Part shown: piece after piece, positions 22,081 through 33,754 of the stretch
Layout: the number at the start of each line of letters is the position of its first letter
Position numbering within the stretch: position 1 is the first letter of the stretch
NCBI GenBank assembly: GCA_026120185.1
Contig: JANUWF010003366.1
Coordinates: 124,001-188,000, forward strand
Direction of reading: 5' to 3'
Origin: Voacanga thouarsii
Lineage: Eukaryota > Streptophyta > Magnoliopsida > Gentianales > Apocynaceae
DNA length: 64,000 nucleotides
The notes under the pieces: model-generated
What the model saw: only the letters and a program-made list of their open reading frames with translations
The model's database searches: none
What the model was told of the DNA's origin: nothing
Position numbers and translations under genes: made by a program

Positions 22081-23345
22081 GCCTAGTCTGAACTATCTAA
22101 AGATATAGGGTTGTCCAGCTTATATGCTGACAAAAGGAAGTAAGTTAGAACTAAGATCAGAGTTATGCTACTTCGTTAGGTATCCAAAAGGAACGAGAGG
22201 TGGATATTTTTATCATTCTCAAGGGCATAAGGTACTTGTTAGTACTAATGTTAGACACTTAGAGGATGAACAAGTTGTATCCACCACAGATTGAAGCACA
22301 ATACAGTTAGAAGAGAAGTTAGTTACTGATTCAACTTCAGGTACTTCAACACACTAAGAGAAACACTACCGGGTGTTCCTATACAAACTATGCCTCGTCA
22401 TGGTAGGAGGATCACAAGAGTTCTAAAAAGGTAGATCGGAGATATCTATGATCTAGTCTCTGATCATCAGGATCCACTAGATATGAGGAGGCCATTGTTA
22501 ATGTTGATGTAGATAAATGGCAGCTAGCCATGAATGCCGAGATTAAGTTTATGTACCTCAATCAGATCTAGGATCTTATTACTGTGTCTGATAGGATAAA
22601 ATCCATTAGGTGTAAGTGGGTATACATGAGGAAAAAGGTACGGATGGAAAGGTTAAAACCTATAAAGCACGATTGGTTGCTAAAGGTTATACTCAAATAG
22701 AATGGATCGATTATGAGAAAACCTTTTCACCAATAGCCATACTTAAGTTTATTTGAATTTTCTTAGCCATTGCATGACATTATGACTATGAGATATGGCA
22801 GATGGATGTCAATATGGCCTTCTTAAATGGCTATTGTAGCAAAGACATCTATATGTCCTAGCTAGAAGGTTTTGTTGCTAGAAGTTAAGAAAAAATGGTC
22901 TGTAAGCTTAAGAAGTCCATCTATGGACTTAAGCAAGTATCACGAGTATAGAACATACGTTTTGATGAAACTGTGAAAGCTTAGGGTTTCATTTAAAATG
23001 TAGATGAACTATGTGTGTATACGAAATCAGACAGTAACAAAGTGATTTTCTTAGTACCTTATGTGGATGATATTCTACTAATTGAAAATGATATAGGAAC
23101 ATTGTTTTCTATTAAAGTTTGGCTATCTAGTCATTTAGCATGAAAGATTTGGGAGAAGCTAGCTACATTTTAGGCATTAAGCTTCTTAGAGATAGGAAGC
23201 AAAGAATGTTAGGTTTATCCTAGTTTGCTTATATTGACAAGACATTGGTTAAGTACAGCATGAATAATTGTAATAGGGATATTATACCCTTTAGATGTAG
23301 ATTATCCTTATCTTTGAAATAGTGTCCTCAGGTATAGGAAGACAA
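22080..23345 (+). pseudogene. COP2 reverse transcriptase remnant
   Basis: Readable blocks include CKWVY (near 22612), WQMDVNMAFLNG (22793-22830), SIYGLKQ (22919) and the polymerase catalytic motif YVDDILL (23059-23080). They occur in the correct copia RT order but in changing frames with many stops, several at codons that would be Gln or Trp. It is not functional. Confidence 0.82.
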
Positions 23346-24030
23346 GCAGAAAATGAGCAGGATCCCTTATGCTTCGGCTATGATGGGAAGTCTTATGTAT
23401 GCTATACTTTGTAGTAGGGGAGATATCTTCTTTGAAGTAGGCATGGTTAGTAGTTATCAGTCAAACCTAGGTGAAGTACACTGGCAAGTAGTAAAGTATA
23501 TACTCAAATTTCTCAAGGAAACGAGAGATTCTATGCTTGTATATTGTGTTAATGATTTGGTTCCTACCAGTTACACTGACGTAGTCTTCTAGGAAGATAA
23601 AGATGAAAGAAAATACACCAGTAGATATGTCTTCACTTTATCTAAAAGAACAATTTCGTCGAAAAGTATCATGCAATCTTGCATTTCTGGTTCTACTATG
23701 GAAGCTGAGTACATTGCTGCTTCAGAATCTTCTAAAGAAACTGTATGGCTCTGAAAGTTCCTCATAGAACTTGGAATAGTCCGACAAATGAATCGGCCTA
23801 TCACCATTTATTGTGACAACTTTGGAGTGGTGTCATAGTGCAAAGAACCTCAAAACCATAGGAAGGGCAAGCATATAGAGAGGAAGTATCACCTCATCCA
23901 GGAGTTCATCTAGAAATAGAAGATTGTGGTTGATCAAATTTCCTCGATCAACAATCTGATGGATCCTTTTACCAAGACATTAGTAGTAGATGTCATAGGG
24001 GTATGCACTTATGGACTTTCTCAGTCTTTA
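23346..24030 (+). pseudogene. COP2 RNase H remnant
   Basis: The open frame 23353-23592 (SRIPYASAMMGSLMYAILCSR..) is the RT-RNase H connection. After a frame break follow MEAEYIAASE (about 23700) and CDN-like sequence near 23815. The final block resembles KHIERKYHLI, and ..DPFTK closes pol at about 23970. The same motifs occur in COP3c, supporting the same Angela-like clade. Confidence 0.8.
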
Positions 24031-24033
24031 CAG

Positions 24034-24047
24034 TGGAAGTGGGAGAT
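24034..24047 (+). other. COP2 polypurine tract
   Basis: GTGGAAGTGGGAGAT lies immediately upstream of the 3' LTR TG. AAGTGGGAGAT is the typical Angela/BARE tract for plus-strand priming. Confidence 0.88.
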
Positions 24048-25867
24048 TGTTGAAAAGTATGCCCTCAAAGACTATGTATTATGTGTAAAGATATTGCGGT
24101 AAAATGTTTAATCATTCAATTTAGTTTACTTGTTATATTATTGCATATTTAAAGGTCTAAGTATGATAAGTAAAGGTCTATGTGTTGAGTCATTCTTTAC
24201 AGTATGGTATAGACCATGGGTACTTGTCATACAAGTAAAATGGAATACTTAGTCGTTTGATAGAATTGGGCATTTCATCAAGGTTAAACTATTATGCCAT
24301 GATTTCCAATGAGGAATGGTCTACTAAGAATCAGTGAGTAGTTCACTCAGATTATAGGCATAAGCATATTTCGGATACGTAGAACTGCACCTATAGTAAT
24401 GGTCTCTCTTAAAGTACTATAATTATAGAGACCAAAGTATTACTGCTATAGCATGGACGGATACCTTCATACTTGAGTATGATTTGGTGGTTTGGCGAAG
24501 CTAGGGTTTTATACTTTGATGTATGTTGGGTGGGATTTCTTTTGTGAGACTAATATCCTTTTATGTTGGGTATGTTACTCTAGTTAGTTAAGACAAACTC
24601 ATGCAACAGAGTTTCTATACTTCACTTAGTTAAGACAAACTCATGCAACAGAGTTTCTATACTTCACTTAGTGAAGTTAAATCATCCCCTTATGATTGTC
24701 TAAGATAACCTAACGATCTAGGGCCCTGGGAACGTGACTCTAGAATGTGTGCTTTTGGGTAGCTTCCAAAGATAAGCAAGTACATTCGACTGAGTAATAG
24801 ATTATTGGACTAGAGATCTAAGAATGGTAGATATCTTTGAGATAGGTGTTAGTACATTTATCATGTCTCATTGATGGATGTTACATAGATGGCTATTTCT
24901 GTCATTTCACCTGTAGGTCAGAGACATTGCTTCAGCAATATTATTCTGGGCGTCAATATTTTGATATGGTGATAAATGCATATATTTAAAGTGATAAAAT
25001 ATAGCTATTTAATAGTAATGGCATTTTGGTCATTTTAGCCATGAATAATATGTCTCTTAGTCCCCGGAGTAGTTGAAGTTACCTTAGTGTTGTTTAGACA
25101 CAATTTGGGCTTGATAGATAATAATTTGGAAGATAAATAAAATTTATTCCAAGTGTCCAATTAGAATTAATTAATTAGTTTTGGGTTTTAATAAGGCCTA
25201 AAAAATTAATTAATTAATTAAAAAAATTGGGGTGGAATAAATTAATTAATTGGGTTGATATATTAACATATATTAAGAGTCTATTTAGAATTAATTAATT
25301 AGTCTTGGGTATATAAAAAGGCCCCAAAAAGATAATTAATTAATTAAGAAGATTGGGCCATTCTTGCGTTGTTTTTTTTTTTAGTGCAACACCTAGCTTA
25401 ATTGGGCTTGGTGGTTCCGGCCATTAGGGATTTGGAAGCCCTAAGTTTGGCTAAAATATGTACAGAAAAAAAAAACCAAGTGTTTAATTAATTTTTGAGA
25501 GTGTGTCGCCTCTTTTGGTTTTCTTTTCCATGTTCTTTCTCTCCATTTTCTCTGCTAGAGTGATTTTATCCAAGAAATGAGCTCTCACTAAGCTAACGCC
25601 TAGAGCAAGGTAAAGTTGTATTCCGGAAGACAAAGAAAAGAAGCTTGGAGACGCTTAATGCATAGGAGTAGAAGATTATCGGGAGTTCCAGTTGAACAAC
25701 AGATGCCTCCCTCTCCCCCTCCAACGCAAGAAGTTCCAGTGCAACTCGTCCCTACATTGGTTAATCCACGACCAATAAGAAAAAGTAAGTACTCTCTTCT
25801 ATATGTGGCTTAAAAAACTAAAAACTTTCTGTTGCGTTTCCTTTGATAGTTTTCTGTGATTCCTTCA
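24048..25867 (+). repeat. COP2 3' LTR
   Basis: This 1,820-bp partner of 9318-11104 starts TGTTGAAAAGTATGCCC and ends GATTCCTTCA, with ACAAA following. It is longer than the 5' LTR partly because of a 42-bp tandem duplication at 24584-24667. Confidence 0.92.
24584..24667. repeat. 42-bp tandem duplication in the COP2 3' LTR
   Basis: Two perfect or near-perfect units starting TTAGTTAAGACAAACTC lie at 24584-24625 and 24626-24667. The 5' LTR has a single unit (9857-9900), so the duplication arose after insertion. Confidence 0.92.
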
Positions 25868-25872
25868 ACAAA

Positions 25873-26286
25873 GGAATATAATTTTATTTCTTGTTTTACT
25901 ATGATACAAGATTATTTCAAGATAAAAACATCCTCTTAAAGTGATTTTCTAATCATCACAATGTTCTGCCTAATCAGCACTTGAATCCTTGTTGAAGTAA
26001 ATACCATACTTAGAAGTATAACAAACATATTTATGAACTCTTTTTACAACCATCAAATGTGAATTTTTTTTTTTTTTTGTTTGATTGATATCAAACACAT
26101 ACTCCAACACTATATGAAATGTTAGGACTACTTGCAATTAAGTATAATAATCTATTAATCATTCTTTTGTAAAGATGTTGGTCTATATATGTTCTCTTGT
26201 CATCATTTGACAACTTCAAACTGATATTTTGAACCTTCCATGTTAAAGTTTTTAACTAGGTTGTTGGCATACTTGATTTGAGAAAT
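25873..26286 (-). pseudogene. COP1 RT-RNase H segment (Ty1/copia)
   Basis: The minus strand reads SISQIKYA.NLVKNFNMEGS (26286-26215), then RLLYL..S.PNISYSVGVC (about 26150-26080), then a GGCFYL-like block and the region just before LSTAEAEYI at the COP2 insertion point. This is the copia RT tail running into RNase H, with stops. It joins 9317 leftward across COP2. At 26287 it is interrupted by ATHe, and the RT N-terminal half that should follow is missing from the window. GAAAT at 26282-26286 is the left flank of ATHe. Confidence 0.83.
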
Positions 26287-27847
26287 TGATGTGTTCGAAC
26301 TTGGGTATAAAAATCATATAAAAACTAAGCACATTCCCAATCAAGTTTAAATTAAAACGTTCAATCCAAATCACACATATGAGCAAATGTACTCACCATT
26401 AACCGAGCGTAGGGTTCAAATGAGTGTCGATCCTTCATGAACAAGTAGACATTAATTGCCTTTCTTTCATTGTTTAACCTACTCAATAAAGTGAAGAACA
26501 AAAAAAAAAAAAAGGAAAAGAAAATCAAAGAAAATAAAAATAAAAATATATACATGCCAAAGATGGAGAAGTATGTAATTCAAACCATTGTTGAGATAAA
26601 CATGATCTCAAAGAACTCAATCATCATCATAACTAATTATTCTCTTTGGTATTATGAAGGATTAAGATAGACTCATTTCTTTTTCAATCCATGAAATCAC
26701 TATCTTCTAGATAAATTAGAATCACCTGGTCTCGTCTCAACTAATTCACCTAAAAGATGCATTAAACACAATTCTTGATTAAATTCCCTTGGTCTCGGTG
26801 AATTTATAACATGAAATTAACCAATGAATCCTTGGTCTCGGCAAACATCAATTAACCTTTATTTACCCAATCCTCATCAACTAACCCCCTTGGTCTCAGC
26901 AAGTTACTTGACAACAAATATGAAATCAATCAATTGAACCTACCATCAACCCCCTTGGTCTCGACAAGTTAATAAGAAGAACCAACCAACTAACCTCGTA
27001 ATAAGCACACGTAATTAAATACCAAGAAAAATAATCAGTCAATCAAAAGATCAAATACTCTAAATATCATGAATATCTACAACAATGTTGAATTACAATA
27101 AAATAATTAAAATATCATTGTTAAAAAAAAATAAAACAAAGTAAAAGAAAGCACTCATAGACAAGCCTCATTCTTCTTCCTTTGAAGACCTTCTTGTACA
27201 ACCCTCCTTGAACTTCAAGAATTCCTCTTTTGATTGAGTAATTTTCTATGATGGTCAATGAATTCTCTCATTTTCCCTTGTGTTTTTCATCTATTTATAG
27301 CCTTTGGCAGTGCCTAAACTCGTAGGTACAAAGTTCTTGGCCGAATAGAAGTTAGAAGATACTAAAACTCCTCAGATTACCAAAACCGTGTAGAAAAAAT
27401 CAAGCACCGCCTTATCTTCAGAGCACAGCCGGCGCCGCCTTGACTCTTGGAGCCGGTGCCGGTTATGTTCTGTTCCTCCACTCATTCGTCGATTTTTCTT
27501 CAAATTTTGCACAAAGCATTCCAGAATGCAACCAACACCGGTTCCAACTTCACAGCCGGCGCCGCCTTGGTTTTGTTCTACTCTGTTTTCACAATTTTCC
27601 CGTCTCTTTGAAGTTCATGCAACCAGTTCATTGCCGGCGCCGGTTCTAGTGTCCTATCCGATGCCGCTTCTCCTATGTTTTGCGACGTTTTTGTTTTGTT
27701 TTACTCTAAAAATCTGAAATAAAGAACAAAATACCTTTTCAAGGGTAAAATCTCAAATATAATGAAATATGACTAGTTATTGAACAAAATGTATCACAAA
27801 AGAACCTCAAATAACTAGGAAAAACATGACTAATTTTGCCCCTATCA
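26287..27847 (-). repeat. ATHe 3' LTR
   Basis: On the minus strand it starts TGATAGGGGCAAAATTAG at 27847 and ends AACACATCA at 26287, 1,561 bp. It has the TATA complement CTATTTATA at 27291-27299 and a GC-rich patch with GCCGGCGCCGCC-like words at about 27420-27660. Confidence 0.92.
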
Positions 27848-29583
27848 TATTTCCCCACACTTAGCTATTTGCTTGTCCCCAAACAAAGTATCAAGAACAA
27901 GTAGGAAAACAGAAGGTTTTATTAATCACTCAATCAATTTCAAAACAATATCTTCAAGGCTTTCTTTATTCAAGAACATAAGACATATGACTACTACATC
28001 TGTCACAACCAATGCAAGACTTGTGTTAGTGATAAATGACTTAGTAGAACCATCACAATACTTAATAATATTCTCAAACCATTGGAAAGAATTTAGTTCA
28101 AAAAGAATATGCATTCCATATTCTTACTTTTCGTACACTCTCTCCATTAAACCAAGACATATCATGATTCCACTTAGATCAAGTAGGACTTTTAAGCTTG
28201 TAATGTAGCTTATCAAATGAAGGACATAGGAGAATCAAAATTCAAAGAAAAACTGAGAGTTAGCAAGAAAAGGAAAAACAAATGAATCAATAATTCCCAA
28301 CTCTTCTTGCTCTCATATTCCAAAAATCAATCAAAGCATAACCTTGTATAACAATTACAACTCCACTCCAGCAAATCCTGCATTTTTTCTCTGTTTTTTC
28401 TTTCAACTCTTCTTTTCATCAACTATTTTTTATTTCTTTCACAAGATCACTCAAATTTTCCTGCAATGATGTCAAGTTTTAAGATGAACTTAACTTTTTT
28501 TTTCCAACTCAATTACCATTCCTTTTATGATCTTTTATTCTACTGCGGCTGTTGTTTTTTTTTTTTTTTTCACTTCTCTTCTTTCATTCTTTCTAGTAGC
28601 TTTTTGCTTTCTTTTTTCAACTCCTTTATTTTTCACTCTCTCTTCTTACTTTCTTCTCTTTCATTTTCTTTTCAGCTCAACTTGTTATTGATCCATGACT
28701 GAAAGTAACAAGTCATGATCTTTATCCCAACATTCTTCCTCAACATTCTCTTGCATATACTTTCATCCATCAAGAGCATAAAGATTTGGAAAATTATTCA
28801 AACTCTCATAAACAAGTAATGGACAAATATTATGGTGGGTTTTCAAGAAAGAAATCAACAATTTAGGCTCAAAATAGGTACTAAGAATAATATGAAAATA
28901 GGTAGGCTTGAAAAGCTCAAACTATCCAAAGAAGGCCTATTACCGTCATCACTAAGTTAAATCATGATTGTCTTTCTTATTTCACCTCGAGAGGTATTCA
29001 AGTAAGTTCTAGAATGCTGTAGGAATTTTAGTTAAAAAAAAAACAGGTTTAAGAATAATGTAAAGCATTTGATCAAGAACTACCTTGTCCAAGTAAGTGC
29101 AAAAAGTCATGCATAAGCCATAAATGATATAGAACATATGCTCTATACTTCATCCTAAAGATATGCATTAAAAATATAGCTTGAAATCCAAAGAAAATCA
29201 GAAAAAAATTGAAACATTTCGCACAAAAATTTCAAAAATTTGCTCCTAAGAAGGTAAAATATATGTATAGAAGACTTGTCAATCAAATCACTCCCCCACA
29301 CTTAAACTGGACATTGTCCTCAATGGCCAAATTAATATAACAAGAACAACAATACCATAGGACCAAAAATAGAAAGGAGAAGAGATAAGAGAAACAAACT
29401 TCCATTCATTTGGCATTATGTCGTACAAGGTTTGAATGCTTAAAGAATAAGGCATTGGCAAAGTACTTAAAAAGAACAAAACAAAACACACCAAAGCATA
29501 AAAACTAGAAAATAAAATAAAACTAAAACAAAAGAAAGAAAGAGAATACACGAAAATAACCACCTCTTGAGAAACCAAAAGTT
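27848..29583 (-). other. ATHe polypurine tract and post-pol region
   Basis: The LTR is preceded (minus strand) by AAGTGTGGGGAAATA (27848-27862), the polypurine tract. The region up to 29583 corresponds to ATHd 17141-18905. It includes a second copy of the tract module, AAGTGTGGGGGAGTG with TTGAGGACAATG upstream, at 29286-29320. The rest is AT-rich with a T/C-rich patch at 28470-28680 (A/G-rich on the element strand). No conserved protein is recognisable, and short hydrophobic frames here are low-complexity. Confidence 0.75.
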
Positions 29584-30380
29584 CTATGCGGTAGCGTCGA
29601 AAAGCATCTCCACCTGCTCAGGGTTGGAATGTCCTTCCCCCACATAGCGTTTCACGCAATTGCCATGGACTTTGAAGGTGCCACGAGTGGGGTGAGTAAT
29701 TTTGAGGGTGCCAAAAGGGAATACCTTGCTGACCGTGAATGGTCCCGACCATCGCGATTTCAATTTACCCGGAAAGAGTTTTAAGCAAGAATTGAATAGC
29801 AACACCTGATCTCCCTTCTCCCATCTGTGTTAACGAGTGATATGCTGATCATGCCACTTTTTGACCTTCTCTTTATAGTGTATTGAATTATCATAAGCGT
29901 CTACCCGCAATTCTTCCAAGGCAATGAGTTGAAGTAATCTGGACTTCCCTACCGACTCAAGATCAAGATTAACAAATTTAATAGCCCAAAACGCCTTATA
30001 CTCAATCTCCACAAGTAAATGGCAAACTTTCCCGTAAACTAACTGAAAAGGAGTTGTGCCAATTGGAGTTTTAAAAGCCATCCTATATGCCCAAAGAGTG
30101 TCGTCTAATTTTCGACTCCAATCCTTTTTAGTATGGTTAATAGTTTTTTCCAAGATTCTTTTGATTTCTCTATTAACCACTTCAACTTGTCTGCTGGTTT
30201 GGAGGTGATAAGGGGTAGCAAACCTATGGTTCACTCCTAAATGTTGGAGAACTTTTTCCATTTGTGTATTACAAAAATGAGTCCCCTTATCACTAATAAG
30301 CATCTTAGGCACACCAAAACGGGTGAAAAGTTTTTTCAGAAATTTTACCACAACCCTTGCATTATTAGTGGGAAAAGCTT
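29584..30380 (-). pseudogene. ATHe integrase core and C-terminus
   Basis: Two adjacent frames, 29830-30351 and 29584-29805, cover the catalytic core and the C-terminal domain. The core shows ISDKGTHF (second catalytic Asp), HHFATPYHPQ-like [11 protein letters not shown] and [12 protein letters not shown] (catalytic Glu), then TPFQLVYGK. The tail has KLKSRWSGPFTV and HPTRGTFKV. A stop and frame change at 29805-29830 separate them. The order and wording are those of Athila integrase. Confidence 0.87.
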
Positions 30381-30903
30381 AGGTCTCGACCCATTTAGAA
30401 ACATAATCTACTGCCACCAAAATATATTTATTCCCCAAAGAACTAGGAAACAGTCCCATAAAGTTTTTTCCCCAATAATCAGATACTTCACAAGCTTGAA
30501 AATTTTGTAATGGCATCTCATTAGATTTGGAAAGGTTACCTGTATGTTGACACCTATCATAACGTTGGACAAACCTGTGGGCATCTTTAAACAATGTGGG
30601 CCAATAGAATTCGGAGTCGAGCACCTTTCGTGCAGTGTTGTTGGCTTGGTAGTAGCCTCCAGCAACGCCTTCATGACAATGTCTAAGAATATCCTCTCCT
30701 ACCCTAGAGTCCACGCATCTATAAATGATTTGGTCCGCACAACACTTAAACCAATATGGATCTTCCCAAAAATAATGTTGTACTTCGGAGAGGAATTTCT
30801 TCTTTTGTTGCATCGTGAGGTCTTTTGGAGTAATTCCTACAACCAAGTAGTTAGCAAAGTCGATGAACCATGGGTTGTTTGGAATCTCACCTTCTATGAG
30901 CAA
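30379..30903 (-). pseudogene. ATHe integrase N-terminal zinc-binding region and first catalytic Asp
   Basis: The frame shows HCHEGVAGGYY, then FYWPTLFKDA, then RYDRCQHTGN. The HHCC finger is damaged: the second His position (usually GGH) is Tyr, and the first Cys (usually CDRC) is Tyr. Downstream, VAVDYVSKWVE carries the first Asp of the DDE triad. The frame ends close to the core at 30380, where a stop replaces the expected continuation. Confidence 0.85.
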
Positions 30904-30940
30904 GAGTTGTTCACCAGAAAAGCATCATCGATGTCTTCTT

Positions 30941-31470
30941 CTATAAGGATTCCAAATTTGGATTGTCCAATCTTGACAAGTGATTAGCAACCAAGTTTTC
31001 TGCACCTTTTTTGTCCCTAATTTCCAAATCAAAATCCTGCAATAATAGAATCCATCTTATCAACCTTGGTTTAGAATCATGTTTGGTTAGTAGGTACTTC
31101 AAGGCTGAATGGTTCGTATAAACAATAACTTTGGACAAAATAAGGTAAGATCGAAATTTATCAAAAGCAAACACTATGGCAAGCAATTCTTTCTCCGTTG
31201 TTGTGTAGTTTTCTTGTGCCTCCGTTAAAGTTTTGCTTGCATAGTATATAGGTTGGAAGTGCTTATTCTGCCTTTGTCCTAATACTTCACCAACTGTAAA
31301 ATCACTTGTATCACACATTAGTTCAAAGGGAAGAGACCAATCAGGTGCAATTAGAATGGGTTAATTAATCAACTTTTTTTTGAGTATGGTAAAAGCGTTG
31401 AGACATTTTTCGTCAAAATTGAACACAACATCTTTTTCAAGTAAAGAGGTAAGAGGTTTTGAAATTTTTG
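30941..31470 (-). pseudogene. ATHe RNase H
   Basis: The open part 30941-31318 reads [42 protein letters not shown] and [11 protein letters not shown], which are gypsy RNase H motifs. The first catalytic Asp is in CDTSD; the usual Ala is Thr. It ends NHLSRLDN. The stretch 31319-31470 continues toward RT with stops. Confidence 0.85.
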
Positions 31471-31476
31471 AGAAGT

Positions 31477-32614
31477 CTAAGATGAACCTCCTGTAGAAAC
31501 CAACATGACCAAAAAGCTCCTTATAGCTTTTACCGAAGCAGGAGGAGGTAGCTTCTCAATTGCTTCAATTTTGGCCCTATCGACCTTTATAGCCTTCTTT
31601 AAAATTTTATGCCCCAACACAATACCTTCTTGCACCATAAAGTGACATTTTTCCCAATTAAGCATGAGGTTAGTCTCTTCATATCTTGCTAGCACCTTTT
31701 CAAGATTAGATAAACACAAGCCAAATGAATCACCAAAAACTGAGAAATCATCCATAAATACCTCCATGATGTCCCCCTAAGAGTCCTTCAAATATAGCTA
31801 TCATGCACCTTTGGAATATTCCGAGGTCATTGCAAAGGCCAAATGGCATCCGATGATATGCAAAAGTACCATATGGACATGTGAAAGTGGTTTTTTCTTA
31901 GTCCACCGGAGCTATGGGAATTTGTAGGTAGCCAGAAAATCCATCTAAGAAATAATAATACTCATGTCCAGCTAACCTTGATAACATTTGGTCAATAAAA
32001 GGGAGAGGGAAGTGATCTTTTCTAGTAACTTTGTTTAGCATCCTATAATATATGCAAAACCTCCAACCCGTGACCAATCTCATAGGGACTAACTCATTTT
32101 TATCATTGGGGCTCACCGTCATTCCCCCATTCTTTGGTACCACTTGAGTAGGACTTACTCACGCACCATCAGAAATAGGGTAAATGATGCCTGAATCTAA
32201 GAGCTTAACCACCTCACCATTTACCACTTCACTCATATGTGGGTTCAACCTATGTTGGGGTTGCACTATGAGTTTTGCACCTTCTTCCATCAAGATCTTA
32301 TGCGTGCAAAAGGATGGACTAATGCCTTTAATATCAGTGATCTTCCAAGCTATCACTCTTTTATATTTTCCCAACATACTTACTAGCTTGGTCTTTTGTT
32401 TTGGATCGAGATCTTTGGTAATGATGACAGGCAACTTACGTTCTTTAGCCAATAACACATATTCCAAATGCTCGAGTAGATATTTGAAGTCCAATTCAGG
32501 AGGATCTTCTATAGATGATTTCATTCTCTCTAAACTGCTTTTCTCTATTTCCAAATTCTGCATCCCATTCTCCTTGTGAAATTCCTCCAAACACGCCATT
32601 GATGTTTTCATCAA
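31477..32614 (-). pseudogene. ATHe reverse transcriptase
   Basis: Three frames in order: 32159-32614 (N-terminal, CTHKILMEEGAK, RLNPHMSEVV), 31898-32143 (VPKNGGMTV, WRFCIYYRMLN, FPLPFIDQML, YYFLDGFSGYLQI) and 31477-31767 (FMDDFSVFG, the YxDD-type catalytic motif, then CHFMVQEGIVLGHKI). The break at 32159 is a TGG-to-TGA change at the Trp of the WVSP motif. The break near 31770-31900 is a frameshift. It is typical of Athila and inactive. Confidence 0.87.
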
Positions 32615-33754
32615 TTCCTCCTCAATGGATCTTGCATCAACTCAAAAATTGGTTCATCAAGAATATCAATTCTTAGATAAGAATCATCAAAAGATACACG
32701 GTGTTGCATACTCTTGTGGATTTGAATGGCTACTTCCTCATCCCCAACCCTAAGTGTCAACCTCCCCCCCTTCCCCATGAACATCACTTAATGCTTTTGC
32801 TATAGCTAGAAAGGGTCTACTTAAGATTAAAGGGACTTTAGAATCTTCATCCATGTCAAGAATAACAAAATCCACTGGAAATATGAATTTATCAACTTTT
32901 TACCAACACATCTTCTATTATGCCCCTAGAATATTTGATAGATCCATCCGCGAGTTGAATACTCATCCTAGTGGGCTGTGGTTCTCCTAGGCCTAGCCTT
33001 TTGAATATATTATATGGCAATAAATTACTGCTAGCACCTAGGTCAGCTAATGCATTATAGACATGAAAGTGCCAATTCAACATAGGATAGTGAAACTCCC
33101 TGGATCTTTTGTTTTATGTGGTAATTTCGAGTTGTCCTACAGGATAGCTGAGCATTCTTCATTGAGGACTACTGTAGACAACTCTTCTAATTGTTTTTTG
33201 TTGACGAGCATGCTTTTGAGGAATTTGGCATATTTGGGCATGTGGATTAAGGCTTCACTAAGGGGGATATTTATGTGCAATTGTTTAAATACCTCAAGGA
33301 ATTTGTTGAATTGAGAATCTTTTCGGGCCTTATGTAGATGAGTAGGATACGGTATGTTAGGCTGAAAAGTAGGTTTTTCAGAAGGTGGACAGGGGATAGC
33401 CAGTGCTAGTTCAAGTGATTCGGCTGGCATCGGTTCAGTTCTGGTGGCTGGGTCTTGGGGTTTCTGGCTAGCCGGTGCCGGTTCCCTTCTTCCAGCTGGC
33501 ACCAGTTGTCATCTGGACTATCTGGTAATTCTTTACCACTTCGTAGTGTGACAGCAACTGTTTCCTAACTGGCTATTGAGTTTAGGTCATGGGATTTTAT
33601 CACCGTGTCCATCAAGAACCAAATTTGTTGTTCCATGTTGCGGATCATTGCTTCGAATTTCTCAAATGTGGAATTAATTTCTTGGAAATGTCTCGTGACA
33701 AGAACAACAAATTTTCCAATTAAGGTTTCAAGCTCTGCTAATCCTGGTGCCGCG
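32615..33754 (-). pseudogene. ATHe gag end and protease
   Basis: Reading leftward from the COP3c break: the gag tail (33565-33771 frame, ALFEKFEAMIRNMEQQ-like coiled segment), a Pro/Ala-rich linker, then FNKFLEVFKQLHINIPLSEAL and ECSAIL (33137-33502), which immediately precede the protease in Athila. The protease frame 32892-33083 has ALADLGASSNLLPY, with DLGA at the active site where Athila elements use D-L/S-G-A, then [20 protein letters not shown]. Frameshifts separate all the pieces. Confidence 0.85.

Larger units (their letters stand above)
9318..25867 (+). mobile_element. COP2: full-length Angela-type Ty1/copia element (decayed)
   Basis: LTRs at 9318-11104 and 24048-25867 bracket leader, gag, protease, integrase, RT and RNase H in copia order. 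ACAAA target duplications stand at 9313-9317 and 25868-25872. Without the ATHd insertion the element is about 8.97 kb, the size of BARE/Angela elements. The first 60 bp of the two LTRs differ at about five positions, so it is old. All domains carry stops and frameshifts. It lies in the COP1 RNase H, in opposite orientation. Confidence 0.92.
26287..33754 (-). mobile_element. ATHe: Athila-like gypsy element, 5' part missing
   Basis: This minus-strand element has its 3' LTR on the left (26287-27847), then a polypurine tract, a post-pol region, integrase, RNase H, RT, protease and the end of gag. It is broken at 33755 by COP3c. The remaining gag and the 5' LTR are not in the window. It shares LTR and post-pol sequence with ATHd, which makes it the most complete relative of that non-autonomous array. 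Every domain has frameshifts or stops. Confidence 0.9.

Noticed and set aside
9318..25867. Possibility that COP2 and COP3 are the same family
   Set aside because: Both are Angela-like in coding motifs, but the LTRs differ beyond the first few bases (TGTTGGAAAGTATGCCC against TGTTAGTGTTATGCCC) and do not align along their length by eye.
30544..30987. 147-codon plus-strand frame, and a similar one at 32184-32579
   Set aside because: These are antisense shadows of ATHe integrase and RT, which carry the conserved motifs on the minus strand.
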